From assembly GCF_014652915.1 (NCBI RefSeq), contig NZ_BMZS01000002.1, forward strand, positions 230,590 to 294,589: a DNA stretch of 64,000 nucleotides. The letters are read 5' to 3'. The translations under genes were made by a program, and so were the position numbers. Position 1 is the first letter of the stretch; each line of letters opens with the position of its first letter. The DNA is from Thalassobaculum fulvum (lineage in GTDB: Bacteria; Pseudomonadota; Alphaproteobacteria; Thalassobaculales; Thalassobaculaceae). This document shows positions 17,757 through 28,877 of the stretch, one piece after another. Below the pieces are notes generated by a model. The model was not told where the DNA came from and ran no database searches. It saw only the letters and a program-made list of their open reading frames with translations.

Positions 17757-18323
17757 TCAGTCGCGCGGGCGGAACAGCGCCGTGACCCGGGGATTGAAGA
17801 CCTCCTCGCCGAAGCTGCCGAGCATCGCCACCGTCATCCAGAGCTGGTCGACCCGCCCGTCGCCGAGCGTCAGCGGGGCGGTCAGCCGGAAGTAGCGGAG
17901 CATCCGGGCCTCCGATCCCTGCGTGCGGATCTCGTGCAGGATCGGCCGGCGCGCCGTCACCACCGCCCGGTATTGCCGGGTGATCAGCTCGGCGTATTCC
18001 GGCGGGTCGAGTTCGGATGTCAGCCGCCCGGTGGCGTCGTAGCCGAGCGCCGCCACCAGCGCCGATCCGAACAACCGGTATCGGAAGTCGCCGGTCGGCA
18101 GCACGTCGACGATGCCGATCTGGCCGACGGCGTCGGGTACCAGCTCCGGCGACACCGACCGGCGCAGCGGAATGCCGTCGACCTTGGGCGCCGCCTCCCA
18201 GGCGGCAAGAGCGGCCGCCAACCTCGGATGGGGCGCCATTGCCGGATCGTGCTCCAGCGATTCCAGCCGTACCGGCCCACGTGTTCCCTCTGAGCCAGCC
18301 CCCTGCGAAACGGTCCGGGCCAT
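17757..18323 (-). CDS. PAS_5-type PAS domain protein
   Basis: 188 residues, one PAS-like domain of the PAS_5 type: HPRLAAALAAWEAA, then FRYRLFGSALVAALGYDATG and a final FRLTAPLTLGDGRVDQL. Such single-domain proteins are abundant in Rhodospirillales and have no effector domain; their role is unknown. The start MARTVSQGAG is used because the upstream frame extends through the next gene. It converges on the response-regulator gene with 12 nt between stops. Confidence 0.75.
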   Translation of the reverse strand: MARTVSQGAGSEGTRGPVRLESLEHDPAMAPHPRLAAALAAWEAAPKVDGIPLRRSVSPELVPDAVGQIGIVDVLPTGDFRYRLFGSALVAALGYDATGRLTSELDPPEYAELITRQYRAVVTARRPILHEIRTQGSEARMLRYFRLTAPLTLGDGRVDQLWMTVAMLGSFGEEVFNPRVTALFRPRD

Positions 18324-18419
18324 CGCTCCCTCCGTCGGTCGCAGCGACGTCCGCCCGCGACGGCCCGTCCCCGGACGAGTGTAGCGGAACCGCCGGGCCG
18401 TTGCAGCAACACCCCTCGC

Positions 18420-18438
18420 CGTCGGGGTTACCCCGACG
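18420..18438 (-). terminator. Hairpin enclosing the stop codon of the DUF3303 gene
   Basis: On the minus strand the sequence is CGTCGGGG-TAA-CCCCGACG: an 8-bp perfect stem whose three-base loop is the TAA stop codon itself. No U-run follows, so this may stabilise the mRNA end rather than terminate. Confidence 0.35.
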
Positions 18439-18721
18439 TCGGCGGATCCAGGAGCGGCTCGACGACGGCCCGGGTCTCCTGGCTCGGGACCACCGGGACG
18501 ATCTCGAAGGTCGTGCCGGTGCCGCGCCACCCCAGCACCCACTCCTGCAGCAGGCGGGCGTCGTCGCACCGCATGAGCTGGAAGCAGCGCCCGAAATTCG
18601 CCTCGATCCAGCTGTCGACGTATTCCAGCCCGTCCGGCAGCTGCCGCCCCCGGTCGCGCAGCCGCCGGTAGGCCGGCACCATGTCGTCGTCGCGGAACCG
18701 CTCGATGACCATGAACAGCAT
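18428..18721 (-). CDS. DUF3303 family protein
   Basis: 97-residue dimeric alpha-beta barrel-like protein of unknown function. It starts MLFMVIERFRDDDMVPAYRR, then GLEYVDSWIEANFGRCFQLM, both typical of DUF3303. The start is chosen because GGAGG lies 8 nt upstream and family proteins begin at this Met; in-frame Met codons further up (18745, 18775) are less likely. It is divergent from aconitase. Confidence 0.8.
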   Translation of the reverse strand: MLFMVIERFRDDDMVPAYRRLRDRGRQLPDGLEYVDSWIEANFGRCFQLMRCDDARLLQEWVLGWRGTGTTFEIVPVVPSQETRAVVEPLLDPPTSG

Positions 18722-18875
18722 CGGCTCGTCCTCCGGTACCTCCATCCGCGCGCCGATCCTGGCACGAAACGGCATCGACAGCGCACGGCAGAGTTCCCAT
18801 TTCGGGTGTGGGAAGCCGCCCGCGAACCGTCGCGCCGGTCGCTGCGGAACCTGCGACGATCGGCCCTGCCGCCTC

Positions 18876-18904
18876 TTCCGATTCGTCGGCCGGATGACTA
18901 TAAG
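18876..18904 (+). promoter_or_regulatory. Candidate promoter of aconitase
   Basis: TATAAG (18899-18904) is a strong -10; TTCCGA (18876-18881), 17 bp upstream, is a weak -35. A transcript starting near 18911 would have about 75 nt of leader before the GTG start. Confidence 0.4.
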
Positions 18905-18985
18905 GGGCGCGCGCATTTCCCGAAGGAGCCGACCGGGCCGAGGCGCACCTCGGACGGCCGCGCAGTCAATCGATAGGAGACAGCC

Positions 18986-21673
<2,688 letters not shown>

Positions 21674-21703
21674 GCGCGACGACCGGACCGTCCGGAACGG
21701 CGA

Positions 21704-21730
21704 CGGGCGCTCCCTCGGGAGCGCCCGTTT
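21704..21730 (+). terminator. Rho-independent terminator of acnA
   Basis: A perfect 10-bp stem CGGGCGCTCC / GGAGCGCCCG with loop CTCG, followed by TTT. It lies 30 nt after the acnA stop codon. Confidence 0.8.
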
Positions 21731-21850
21731 CGCGTTCTCCGGCCGCGATCCATCGACCTCGACCCACCGACTGCCGGCGATCCCGGCTGGACTTCGCCGG
21801 TTCGCGCTGCGACGCTCGACGTGCCGTTGCAGAAGCGGAGGGAGACCCCG

Positions 21851-22378
21851 ATGACGGTCCGCGGTTGCCTGTCGCTGCTGGTCATGGTGCTCGCTCTCCT
21901 GGCGACGCACCCCGTGCAGGCGCAACAGCCCGCGCCCGCCGATCCGGCGACGGCCGCCACCGACGGCAGCCTGCCGGTCTGGGAGCGCACCCTCTACAAG
22001 ACCCTGACCTACCAGGCGGTGGCCAACCTGTCGGACCTGGCGCTGTACGACGTGCTGCTGGGCGGCGCGGCGGTCGCCGGCGGCGGCTTCTTCGTCGCCA
22101 ACGCGGCGTCGGCGGCGGCGCTGTACTACGGCTACGAGTACGCCTGGCAGATGGTCGGTCCGCCGCCCGGCGAGAAGACCCACGAAGACATCCTGCACAA
22201 GACCGTGCTGTACCGGGTGCTGAACTCGAGCCGCAACTTCACCCTCGGCCTGACCTTCGGCGGCAGCACCACGGCGGCGATCGCGTTCGTCGGCGCCAAC
22301 TTCGTGACCGACACCATCATCTTCGTCGGCAACGAGTACGCCTGGGACCTGTTCCGGCCGCGCGCGCCCGGGCAGTAG
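21851..22378 (+). CDS. Exported/membrane protein with two tandem DUF2061-like units
   Basis: 175 residues. A signal-like N-terminus ends at HPVQAQQ (about 25). Two similar units follow: residues 48-102 (start LYKTLTYQAV, end YEYAWQMV) and 115-169 (start LHKTVLYRVL, end NEYAWDLF). Each has the DUF2061 pattern of K-T, two hydrophobic segments and a closing E-x-A-W. The single-unit DUF2061 protein at 49228-49476 aligns with both. Start chosen at 21851 with a GGAGGGAG site upstream. Function unknown. Confidence 0.75.
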   Translation: MTVRGCLSLLVMVLALLATHPVQAQQPAPADPATAATDGSLPVWERTLYKTLTYQAVANLSDLALYDVLLGGAAVAGGGFFVANAASAAALYYGYEYAWQMVGPPPGEKTHEDILHKTVLYRVLNSSRNFTLGLTFGGSTTAAIAFVGANFVTDTIIFVGNEYAWDLFRPRAPGQ

Positions 22379-22445
22379 CGCCTCACGTCAGCGCCTCACG
22401 TCCTCGTCACTGGCGGTGATCCGGGCCTGCGCCTAGCTTCGATTC

Positions 22446-23189
22446 ATGGTTACCAGACGCGCCTTCACGGCTTCCGGACTCGCCGCCGGCCTCATGGCGG
22501 TCGCGGGTCCGGCCGCGGCCGTCGGCCCGCACCGGCGGCCGGTGGTGGTCGAGCTGTTCACCAGCCAGGGCTGCAGTTCCTGCCCGCCGGCCGACGCTTT
22601 CCTCGGCGAGCTGGCGAAGCGCGACGACGTCGTCGCCCTGGCGTTCCATGTCGACTACTGGGACTACATCGGCTGGAAGGATCCGTTCGGCGACCCGGCC
22701 TACACCCGGCGCCAGCGGGCCTATGCCGCCCGGCTTCGCCAGCGCACCATCTACACCCCGCAGATGGTGATCGACGGCGTGAGCCACGAGGTCGGCTCGC
22801 GCCGTGGCGCCGTCGAGTCCGCGATCCGCGAACGCCTGCAGCTCGGCCCGGCGGTGCGTCCGTCGATCCCGGTCGAGTTCGGCCGCCGCTCCGACGGCGC
22901 GGTCACCGTGTTCGTGCCCAAGGCCGCGGCCACCGGCTCCGCCGACCTGCTGCTGGCCGCCATCGACGCCAAGCACGTGACCGAGGTCCGCCGGGGCGAG
23001 AACTCGGGCCGGGTGCTGGCCGACTACAACGTAGTCCGCAGCGTCAGCCGGATCGGCCGCTGGACCGGCGGCGACCTGTCGGTGACGGTCGACGCCGACA
23101 CCTGGCACCGCGGCGCCGACGCCCTGGTCGTCCTGCTGCAGGCCGAGGATCACGGCCCGATCTGGGGCGTCGCCAGGGTTCCGCTCTGA
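22446..23189 (+). CDS. DUF1223 family exported thioredoxin-like protein
   Basis: 247 residues. The N-terminus TRRAFTASGLAAG looks like a Tat signal, with cleavage near AAAVG (about 26). The DUF1223 core follows: VELFTSQGCSSCPPAD with a CxxC pair (Cys43, Cys46), then HVDYWDYIGWKDPF and IYTPQMVIDG. The fold is thioredoxin-like; Tat export suggests a periplasmic redox role, but no activity is established for the family as far as I know. Confidence 0.85.
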   Translation: MVTRRAFTASGLAAGLMAVAGPAAAVGPHRRPVVVELFTSQGCSSCPPADAFLGELAKRDDVVALAFHVDYWDYIGWKDPFGDPAYTRRQRAYAARLRQRTIYTPQMVIDGVSHEVGSRRGAVESAIRERLQLGPAVRPSIPVEFGRRSDGAVTVFVPKAAATGSADLLLAAIDAKHVTEVRRGENSGRVLADYNVVRSVSRIGRWTGGDLSVTVDADTWHRGADALVVLLQAEDHGPIWGVARVPL

Positions 23190-23211
23190 CCGCGGGAAAA
23201 CCCGCTCGACG

Positions 23212-23382
23212 TCACGGCGTCCAGGCGGGGGGATCGCTGGCCGGGAAGGACTCCCTGCCGGCTTCGTCGACCCTGTCGGGTTTCGTTCGCCCGCGTTTGC
23301 GCTCCGCTTCCGTGTGTTCAGACTCGCGATCGGTGGGATCGTCGACGTCACGCTTGCGCAGGGGCTTTTTCGGCTCGGTCAT
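23212..23382 (-). CDS. Small highly charged protein with FPASDPPAW tail
   Basis: 56 residues, mostly Arg, Lys, Asp and Glu, probably disordered. It ends in GRESFPASDPPAWTP, a tail I know from many short alphaproteobacterial hypothetical proteins. The start MTEPKKPLRKRD is preferred; an upstream in-frame start at 23415 would add 11 residues. No function known. Confidence 0.6.
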   Translation of the reverse strand: MTEPKKPLRKRDVDDPTDRESEHTEAERKRGRTKPDRVDEAGRESFPASDPPAWTP

Positions 23383-23487
23383 GGCTGTGCTCCGTCTGGT
23401 TGCGCGGAAATCCATGGTCCGTCACCGACTCAGATGGGCAGGCGGGCGCCTCGACGCCACCGATGACTGCGCCGATGGCAACTCCGG

Positions 23488-24513
23488 TCAGTCGCCGGCG
23501 GCACTTGGCCGGCCACCGTCCGGCAGGCCGAAGCGCTGGCGATGGCCGCTCGGCGTCAGGCCGGTGTACTTGCGGAACAGCCGGCGGAAGAACGCCACGT
23601 CCTCGTAGCCGACCCGGCGTGACACCGCCTCGACCGGCAGCCGCTCGCTCTCCAGCAGCTCGCGGGCCCGCGCGACCCGCAGGCGCTGGATGCACTCGAT
23701 CACCGTCTCGCCGGTGGCCGCCCGGAACCGGCGGGCCAGGCTGCGCGGGCTCAGGCCCACCGAGGCGGCGAGGGCCTCGACCCCGGCCACCGCCTCGGGG
23801 CGGGCGGCGATCGCCCGCTGCACCCGCATGACCGCGTCGTCGCCATGGCCCGACGGGCCGAGCCAGCCGGCGTACTCGGACTGCGCGGCGCGCGGCAGGT
23901 CCAGCACCAGGGCGTTGGCCAGGTCGCGCGCCTCCTCGCGGCCGCAGAACCGCTCGACCAGATGCAGCGCCAGGTCGGAGGCGGCGTTGACGCCGCCGGC
24001 GGTGACGATCCGGTCGTCGTCGATCACCATCCGCGCCGGCCGCACGTCGGCGGCCGGGACCAAGCGCCGCAGATCGTCGGCATAGGCCCAGTGGGTGGTC
24101 GCCCGGCGCCCGTCCAGCAGCCCGGCCCGGCCGAGCTGGAACACCCCGGAGCAGACCGCCGCGATCACCGCCCCGCCGTCATAGGCCGCCCGCAGCCAGC
24201 CCGAGACGCCGGCATCGGCCGGCCCGACCGCGATCGCCTTGCCGGATATCCCGGACGACCCGACCAGCACCAGGTCCGGGACACCGAGGTCGGCCAGCGC
24301 CGCCTCGGCCTGGGCGGTCAGCCCGCCGACGCAGGCCACCAGCCCGCCGTCCGGCGACGCGATGGTGACCCGGAACCGCGGCCGGGTCGGCCGGCCCGCC
24401 AGCACCCGCGGCGCCACGCCGGCCAGCCGCAGGATCTCGGCCGGCCCGGCGACCGCCGACGCGAAGCCGCCGTCGCGGATCAGCAGGACGGCGCGGATCA
24501 ACGGTGTCGCCAT
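23488..24513 (-). CDS. GlxA-family AraC-type transcriptional regulator
   Basis: 341 residues: DJ-1/PfpI-like sensor domain (about 5-190) with the nucleophile-elbow-like AAVCSGVFQLG, then a tandem AraC helix-turn-helix (about 225-325) with SVGLSPRSLARRFRAATG and AVSRRVGYEDVAFFRRLFRK. Such regulators sense small metabolites; the ligand is unknown. It is divergent from the tautomerase gene (107 nt between starts), its most likely target. Confidence 0.9.
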   Translation of the reverse strand: MATPLIRAVLLIRDGGFASAVAGPAEILRLAGVAPRVLAGRPTRPRFRVTIASPDGGLVACVGGLTAQAEAALADLGVPDLVLVGSSGISGKAIAVGPADAGVSGWLRAAYDGGAVIAAVCSGVFQLGRAGLLDGRRATTHWAYADDLRRLVPAADVRPARMVIDDDRIVTAGGVNAASDLALHLVERFCGREEARDLANALVLDLPRAAQSEYAGWLGPSGHGDDAVMRVQRAIAARPEAVAGVEALAASVGLSPRSLARRFRAATGETVIECIQRLRVARARELLESERLPVEAVSRRVGYEDVAFFRRLFRKYTGLTPSGHRQRFGLPDGGRPSAAGD

Positions 24514-24620
24514 CTCGAGTCCCCGTCCGGATCACCCCTGAACTTTGGCGATCCTGCCGTCTGTCCCGATCGCCATGCAAGCAGGATGATTGCGCCATCG
24601 CATAACCGATGGAGGACCCG

Positions 24621-25061
24621 ATGCCGCTGATCGACGTGTACCTGAGCGAGACCGTGCTGGACGCCGAAGGCCGGCAGGTGCTGGCCGACGAGCTGGCGCG
24701 GCTGGCGCGCCGGGCCGAGGGCTATGGCGACAGCCGGCTGGCGGCGTCGCTGACCTGGGTCTACCTGCACCCGATGCCGGAAACCGCCATCACCCGATCC
24801 GGTGCCGCCCCGGCGCGACCGCTGTGGCGGATCGAGATCGCCGCGCCGGTCGGCTCGCTGGCCGCCGACGCCAAGCCGGCGCTGGCGGCGGAACTGGCCC
24901 GGGCCTGCCTGGCCGCCGAGGGCACCGCCTGGGACGCGGCCGAGGCCCGCCGGGTCTGGGTGCTGTACCGCGACGTCGCCGAGGGCGACTGGATCGCCGG
25001 CACCACGGTGGCCAGGGTGGCGGCGATCAGGGACGCGGTCGCGCGCGAGCAGGCGGCGTAG
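24621..25061 (+). CDS. Tautomerase-superfamily protein, apparently a fused two-unit form
   Basis: 146 residues. Choosing the ATG at 24621 (GGAGG about 5 nt upstream) puts Pro directly after Met, as needed for the catalytic N-terminal Pro of the superfamily (MPLIDVYLSE). Length and internal pattern suggest two beta-alpha-beta units: residues 1-55, and one from about residue 70 (RPLWRIEIAAP). The fused arrangement recalls cis-CaaD and malonate semialdehyde decarboxylase types. Substrate unknown. Confidence 0.7.
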   Translation: MPLIDVYLSETVLDAEGRQVLADELARLARRAEGYGDSRLAASLTWVYLHPMPETAITRSGAAPARPLWRIEIAAPVGSLAADAKPALAAELARACLAAEGTAWDAAEARRVWVLYRDVAEGDWIAGTTVARVAAIRDAVAREQAA

Positions 25062-25085
25062 TGCGGACGATCACCAAGGCAGCGA

Positions 25086-25205
25086 GTGGGTTCCGGATGC
25101 GTTCCGCCTCCGGCGGCCCGCTCCGGAATGACGGTAGAGGGAGAGACATCGGCTTCCCCATTTTCGTCATTCCGAACGGCCGCACAGCGGTCGATCCGGA
25201 ACCCA
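25086..25205. repeat. Palindromic intergenic element, copy 5
   Basis: ttccgg subtype: left gtgggttccggatg, right tcgatccggaaccca, inner arms ctccggaatgacg and cgtcattccg. It lies between the convergent tautomerase and otnK genes. Confidence 0.85.
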
Positions 25206-25226
25206 GGGGATGACGGGAGGCCCCCC

Positions 25227-26516
25227 TCACGGCATCTGCGCCAGCGCCTTCGCGAAGAAGTCCGGCCCGCCGAAGTTCCCGGACTTCAACGCCAGCGCGA
25301 TCGCCGGGTCGTCCAGGGTGACGGTGCCGGGCACGCCCGGGTCGATCTGGGCGCCGATGCGCAGGCCGGTGACGCCGAGCGCCGACACCACCGCGCCCGA
25401 GGTCTCGCCGCCGGCTACCACCAGCCGGCGAACGCCGTCCTGGTCGACCAGCGCCTTGGCGATCCGCGCCATCGCCCGTTCGACGATCTCGCCGGCCTCG
25501 GCCCGCCCGAGCCTGGCCTGCACCGCCTTGACGGTCTCCGGCGGCGCGCTGGCGTAGACCAGCACCGGGCCGTCGGCCAGCCGCTCGCGCACGAACGCCA
25601 GCGCCTCGGCCGCCACATCCTCGCCGTCGGCCAGCCGCAGCGGGTCGATGTTGTAGGACGGCCGGGTCTTCTGCCACTCGGCGATCTGCCCGAGGGTCGC
25701 CGCCGAGCAGGACCCGGCCAGCACCGCCGCCTTGCCCGCGATCGCCGGCACCGTCGCCGCGCCCTCGCCCGAGGTGCCGACCAGCCCGCGCCGCCGGTAG
25801 GCGTCCGGCAGGCCGATGGCGACGCCGGAACCGCCGGTGACCAGGGCCAGGTCGGCGACCGCCTCGCCGATCACGTGGAGCTGCTCGTCGCTGACCGCGT
25901 CGACCACCGCATGGCCGCAGCCCTCCTCGATCAGCGCGTCGATGCGCGCCAGCACCGCCTCCGCCCCGGCGGCGACGTCGCGGTACTGCACCAGCCCGAC
26001 CTTGCGCGGCGTCTGCCGGCCGAGCACCGCCACCAGGTTGGAGTCGGTCATCGGGGTCAGCGGGTGGTGCCGCATCGAGCTGTCCGACAGCAGCACGTCG
26101 CCGACGAACAGGTGGCCCTTGAAGATCGTCCGACCGGTCTCCGGGAACGCCGGGCAGGCGATCGTGAAATGCGCGCCGAGCCGGTCCAGCAGGGCGTCGG
26201 CGACCGGCCCGATGTTGCCGTCGTCGGTGGAGTCGAAGGTCGAGCAGTACTTGAAGAAGAACCGCCGGCAGCCGGCCGCCTTCAGCCAGTCGAGCGCCGC
26301 CACCGACTCCCGCACCGCGTCCGCCGCCGGCGTGGTCCGCGACTTCAGCGCCACCACGACCGCGTCGACGTCGGGTACCGCCGCATCCGGTCCCGTTCCA
26401 CCCGATGGCGGCACGCCGATCAGCTGCACGGTGCGCAGCCCGCCGCGGACCAGCATGTTGGCGAGGTCGGTGGCGCCGGTGAAGTCGTCGGCCACGCATC
26501 CGAGGATCGGCGGCAT
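25227..26516 (-). CDS. otnK: 3-oxo-tetronate 4-kinase (four-carbon acid sugar kinase)
   Basis: 429 residues, DUF1537 family: phosphorylates 3-oxo-tetronate in four-carbon acid sugar catabolism. The N-terminal domain begins [18 protein letters not shown], the substrate-binding segment is [17 protein letters not shown], and the C-terminal nucleotide domain has [16 protein letters not shown] and [11 protein letters not shown]. The start MPPILG has GAGAGGAAA upstream. It is divergent from otnI/denD, which supply the earlier steps. Confidence 0.88.
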   Translation of the reverse strand: MPPILGCVADDFTGATDLANMLVRGGLRTVQLIGVPPSGGTGPDAAVPDVDAVVVALKSRTTPAADAVRESVAALDWLKAAGCRRFFFKYCSTFDSTDDGNIGPVADALLDRLGAHFTIACPAFPETGRTIFKGHLFVGDVLLSDSSMRHHPLTPMTDSNLVAVLGRQTPRKVGLVQYRDVAAGAEAVLARIDALIEEGCGHAVVDAVSDEQLHVIGEAVADLALVTGGSGVAIGLPDAYRRRGLVGTSGEGAATVPAIAGKAAVLAGSCSAATLGQIAEWQKTRPSYNIDPLRLADGEDVAAEALAFVRERLADGPVLVYASAPPETVKAVQARLGRAEAGEIVERAMARIAKALVDQDGVRRLVVAGGETSGAVVSALGVTGLRIGAQIDPGVPGTVTLDDPAIALALKSGNFGGPDFFAKALAQMP

Positions 26517-26638
26517 CGGGTTTCCTCTCTCGTTTTCTGTGCTCGGGCCTGTACCCTTGGAGCATGACGGACCCTTGGCGCGCGCCGGCCGGCGCGCGTA
26601 TCGTCGGGTCAATCATAAAACCCCGAGGGTGGGACGCC

Positions 26639-27412
26639 ATGCCGAAGTTCGCCGCGAACCTTTCGATGATGTTCAACGAGGTCGATTTCCTCGACCGCTT
26701 CGACGCCGCCGCCATGGCCGGGTTCAAGGGCGTGGAGTTCCTGTTCCCCTACGACTGGGACGCGGTCGAGCTGCGGGCCAAGCTGGAGGCGGCCGGCCTG
26801 AGCCAGGCGCTGTTCAACCTGTATCCCGGCGACTTCTCGAAGGGCGACCGCGGCTTCGGCGCGATGCCGGGCAAGGAGGCCGAGTTCGACGCCGCCCTCG
26901 ACCAGGCGCTCGGCTATGCCGACACCCTCGGCAACGAGCTGCTGCACGTGATGAGCGGCATCGTGCCGGCCGGCGTCAGCCGCGAGGCCTGCACCGAGAC
27001 CCTGATCGCCAACCTGAAGCGCGCCGCCCCGAAGGCCGCCGCCCGCGGCAAGACGCTGATCATCGAGCCGATCAACACCCGCGACATCCCCGGCTACTTC
27101 CTGAACACCCAGGACCAGGGCCGCGCCATCATCGAGGCGGTCGGCGCCGACAACGTCGGGCTGCAGTTCGACTTCTACCACGTGCAGATCGTCGAGGGCG
27201 ACCTGGCCAAGAACTTCGAGAAGCACCTGGACATCATCCGGCACGTGCAGATCGCCGGCGTGCCGGAACGCCACGAGCCGAATGTCGGCGAGATCAACTA
27301 CCCCTACCTGTTCGACCTGATGGACCGGCTCGGCTACGACGGCTGGGTCGGCTGCGAGTACCGCCCGAAGGCCGGCACGGTCGAGGGTCTCTCCTGGATG
27401 AAGGGCTACTGA
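26639..27412 (+). CDS. otnI: 2-oxo-tetronate isomerase / hydroxypyruvate isomerase family
   Basis: 257-residue TIM-barrel isomerase of the Hyi/OtnI family. Visible metal-site segments are [15 protein letters not shown] (Glu and nearby residues), LQFDFYHVQ and the closing [16 protein letters not shown]. The start [12 protein letters not shown] matches family proteins. The neighbours denD (1 nt between stop and start) and divergent otnK argue for OtnI, converting 2-oxo- to 3-oxo-tetronate, rather than a glyoxylate-pathway Hyi. Confidence 0.82.
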   Translation: MPKFAANLSMMFNEVDFLDRFDAAAMAGFKGVEFLFPYDWDAVELRAKLEAAGLSQALFNLYPGDFSKGDRGFGAMPGKEAEFDAALDQALGYADTLGNELLHVMSGIVPAGVSREACTETLIANLKRAAPKAAARGKTLIIEPINTRDIPGYFLNTQDQGRAIIEAVGADNVGLQFDFYHVQIVEGDLAKNFEKHLDIIRHVQIAGVPERHEPNVGEINYPYLFDLMDRLGYDGWVGCEYRPKAGTVEGLSWMKGY

Positions 27413-27413
27413 C

Positions 27414-28367
27414 GTGAAGATCGCTATTACCGGTGGCGCCGGCTTCCTCGGCGTCAAGCTCGCCCGTTCCCTGCTGGCCGACAACGCGCTCGGCATCGAG
27501 AACGTCGCCCTGGTCGACATGGTGGCACCGCCGGCCGACCTGGCCGAGGACAGCCGCGTGACCGCGGTGACCGGCGACGTCGCCGATGAGGACCTGCTGG
27601 CCGAGGCGATCCGCCCCGACACCGACTCGGTCTACCACCTGGCCGCGGTGGTCAGCGCCGGCGCCGAGGCCGACTTCGACCTCGGCATGCGGGTCAACCT
27701 GGACGCGACCCGCACCATCCTCGAGATCGCGCGGCGCCACGGCAACCGGCCGAAGCTGGTGTTCGCCAGCTCGTGCGCGGCCTATGGCGGCGAGCTGCCG
27801 GAGGTGGTCACCGACAACCAGCAGCTCACCCCTCAGAACTCCTACGGCGTGCAGAAGGCGATCGGCGAGCTGCTGATCAACGACTACAGCCGCAAGGGCT
27901 TCCTGGACGGAAGGGCGCTGCGCTACCCGACCGTGGTGGTGCGGCCCGGCAAGCCGAACAAGGCGGCCTCGACCTTCGCCAGCTCGATCATCCGCGAGCC
28001 GCTGCAGGGCCAGGAGGCGATCTGCCCGGTGGCGCCGGAGACCGAGATGTGGCTAGCCAGCCCGCGCACCATCGTCGCCAACACCCGCCGCGCCCACGAC
28101 CTGCCGGCCGAGGCCTGGGGGCCGTGGCGCGCCGTCGCCCTGCCCGGCTTCACCACGACCGTCGGCGAGATGGTCCGGGCGCTGGAGGCGATCGCCGGCC
28201 CGGAGGTGGCGGCCCGCGTCAAGTGGCAGCGCGACCCGCTGATCGAGAAGATCGTGTACGGCTGGCCGGCGCGCTTCGAGACCGCCCGCGCCGACGCCAT
28301 GGGCTTCCACCGCGACCCCGGCATGGAGCCGGTGATCAAGGCGTTCATCGAGGACGAGCTGAGCTGA
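27414..28367 (+). CDS. denD: D-erythronate dehydrogenase (NAD-dependent extended SDR)
   Basis: 317 residues. The NAD-binding motif TGGAGFLG is at 6-13, the catalytic pair is Tyr144/Lys148 in NSYGVQKA, and the DenD-type segment VVRPGKPNKAASTFASSI follows. It oxidises D-erythronate to 2-oxo-tetronate. The start is GTG, one base after the otnI stop codon, so the two are co-translated. Assignment to DenD rests on this segment and the operon. Confidence 0.82.
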   Translation: MKIAITGGAGFLGVKLARSLLADNALGIENVALVDMVAPPADLAEDSRVTAVTGDVADEDLLAEAIRPDTDSVYHLAAVVSAGAEADFDLGMRVNLDATRTILEIARRHGNRPKLVFASSCAAYGGELPEVVTDNQQLTPQNSYGVQKAIGELLINDYSRKGFLDGRALRYPTVVVRPGKPNKAASTFASSIIREPLQGQEAICPVAPETEMWLASPRTIVANTRRAHDLPAEAWGPWRAVALPGFTTTVGEMVRALEAIAGPEVAARVKWQRDPLIEKIVYGWPARFETARADAMGFHRDPGMEPVIKAFIEDELS

Positions 28368-28395
28368 CGATCCGCTGCCAGGGGAGAGCACCGCC

Positions 28396-28857
28396 ATGAC
28401 CTACACCTGGAACGTGCCCGAGGACGACTTCAACGCGATCCGGCAGTGGTTCGCGGAATGGACCGTCAACGTCGCCGACGTCGACTTCGTGCCGGCCCGC
28501 GACCTGTTCGAGGACAACGTCGCCAGCTTCGGCACCCACATGGACGTGGTCGAGGGGCTGCAGGACCTGGAGAACGACCAGTGGCGGTCGGTCTGGCCGA
28601 CCATCGAGGACTTCAGCTTCCTGCTGCCGACCCTGAAGGTCGCGGTGTCGCCGGACCGCCGGATGGCGCTGGGGATCATCACCTTCTCCTCGACCGGCAT
28701 CACCGCCGACGGCCACCGCTTCCCGCGGCCGGGCCGGGCCACCGTCGCGTTCTCGCGGGCGCGCCGGAACGCCAGGTGGAAGGCGATCCACACCCACGTC
28801 TCGCTGAACCCCGGCACCCCGGCGCCGAGTCACGGCAAGCGGCCGGCCAAGTCCTGA
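28396..28857 (+). CDS. SnoaL/NTF2-like protein
   Basis: 153-residue cone-fold (NTF2-like) protein: IRQWFAEWTVNVADVDF helix, DNVASFGTHMDVVEGL, and a final strand RARRNARWKAIHTHVSL. These folds serve as small enzymes or ligand-binding accessory proteins. It lies between denD and a second epimerase in one operon; its link to acid sugar catabolism is by position only. The C-terminus is a basic tail. Confidence 0.75.
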   Translation: MTYTWNVPEDDFNAIRQWFAEWTVNVADVDFVPARDLFEDNVASFGTHMDVVEGLQDLENDQWRSVWPTIEDFSFLLPTLKVAVSPDRRMALGIITFSSTGITADGHRFPRPGRATVAFSRARRNARWKAIHTHVSLNPGTPAPSHGKRPAKS

Positions 28858-28877
28858 TCGGCAGTCATGGGACCCCG

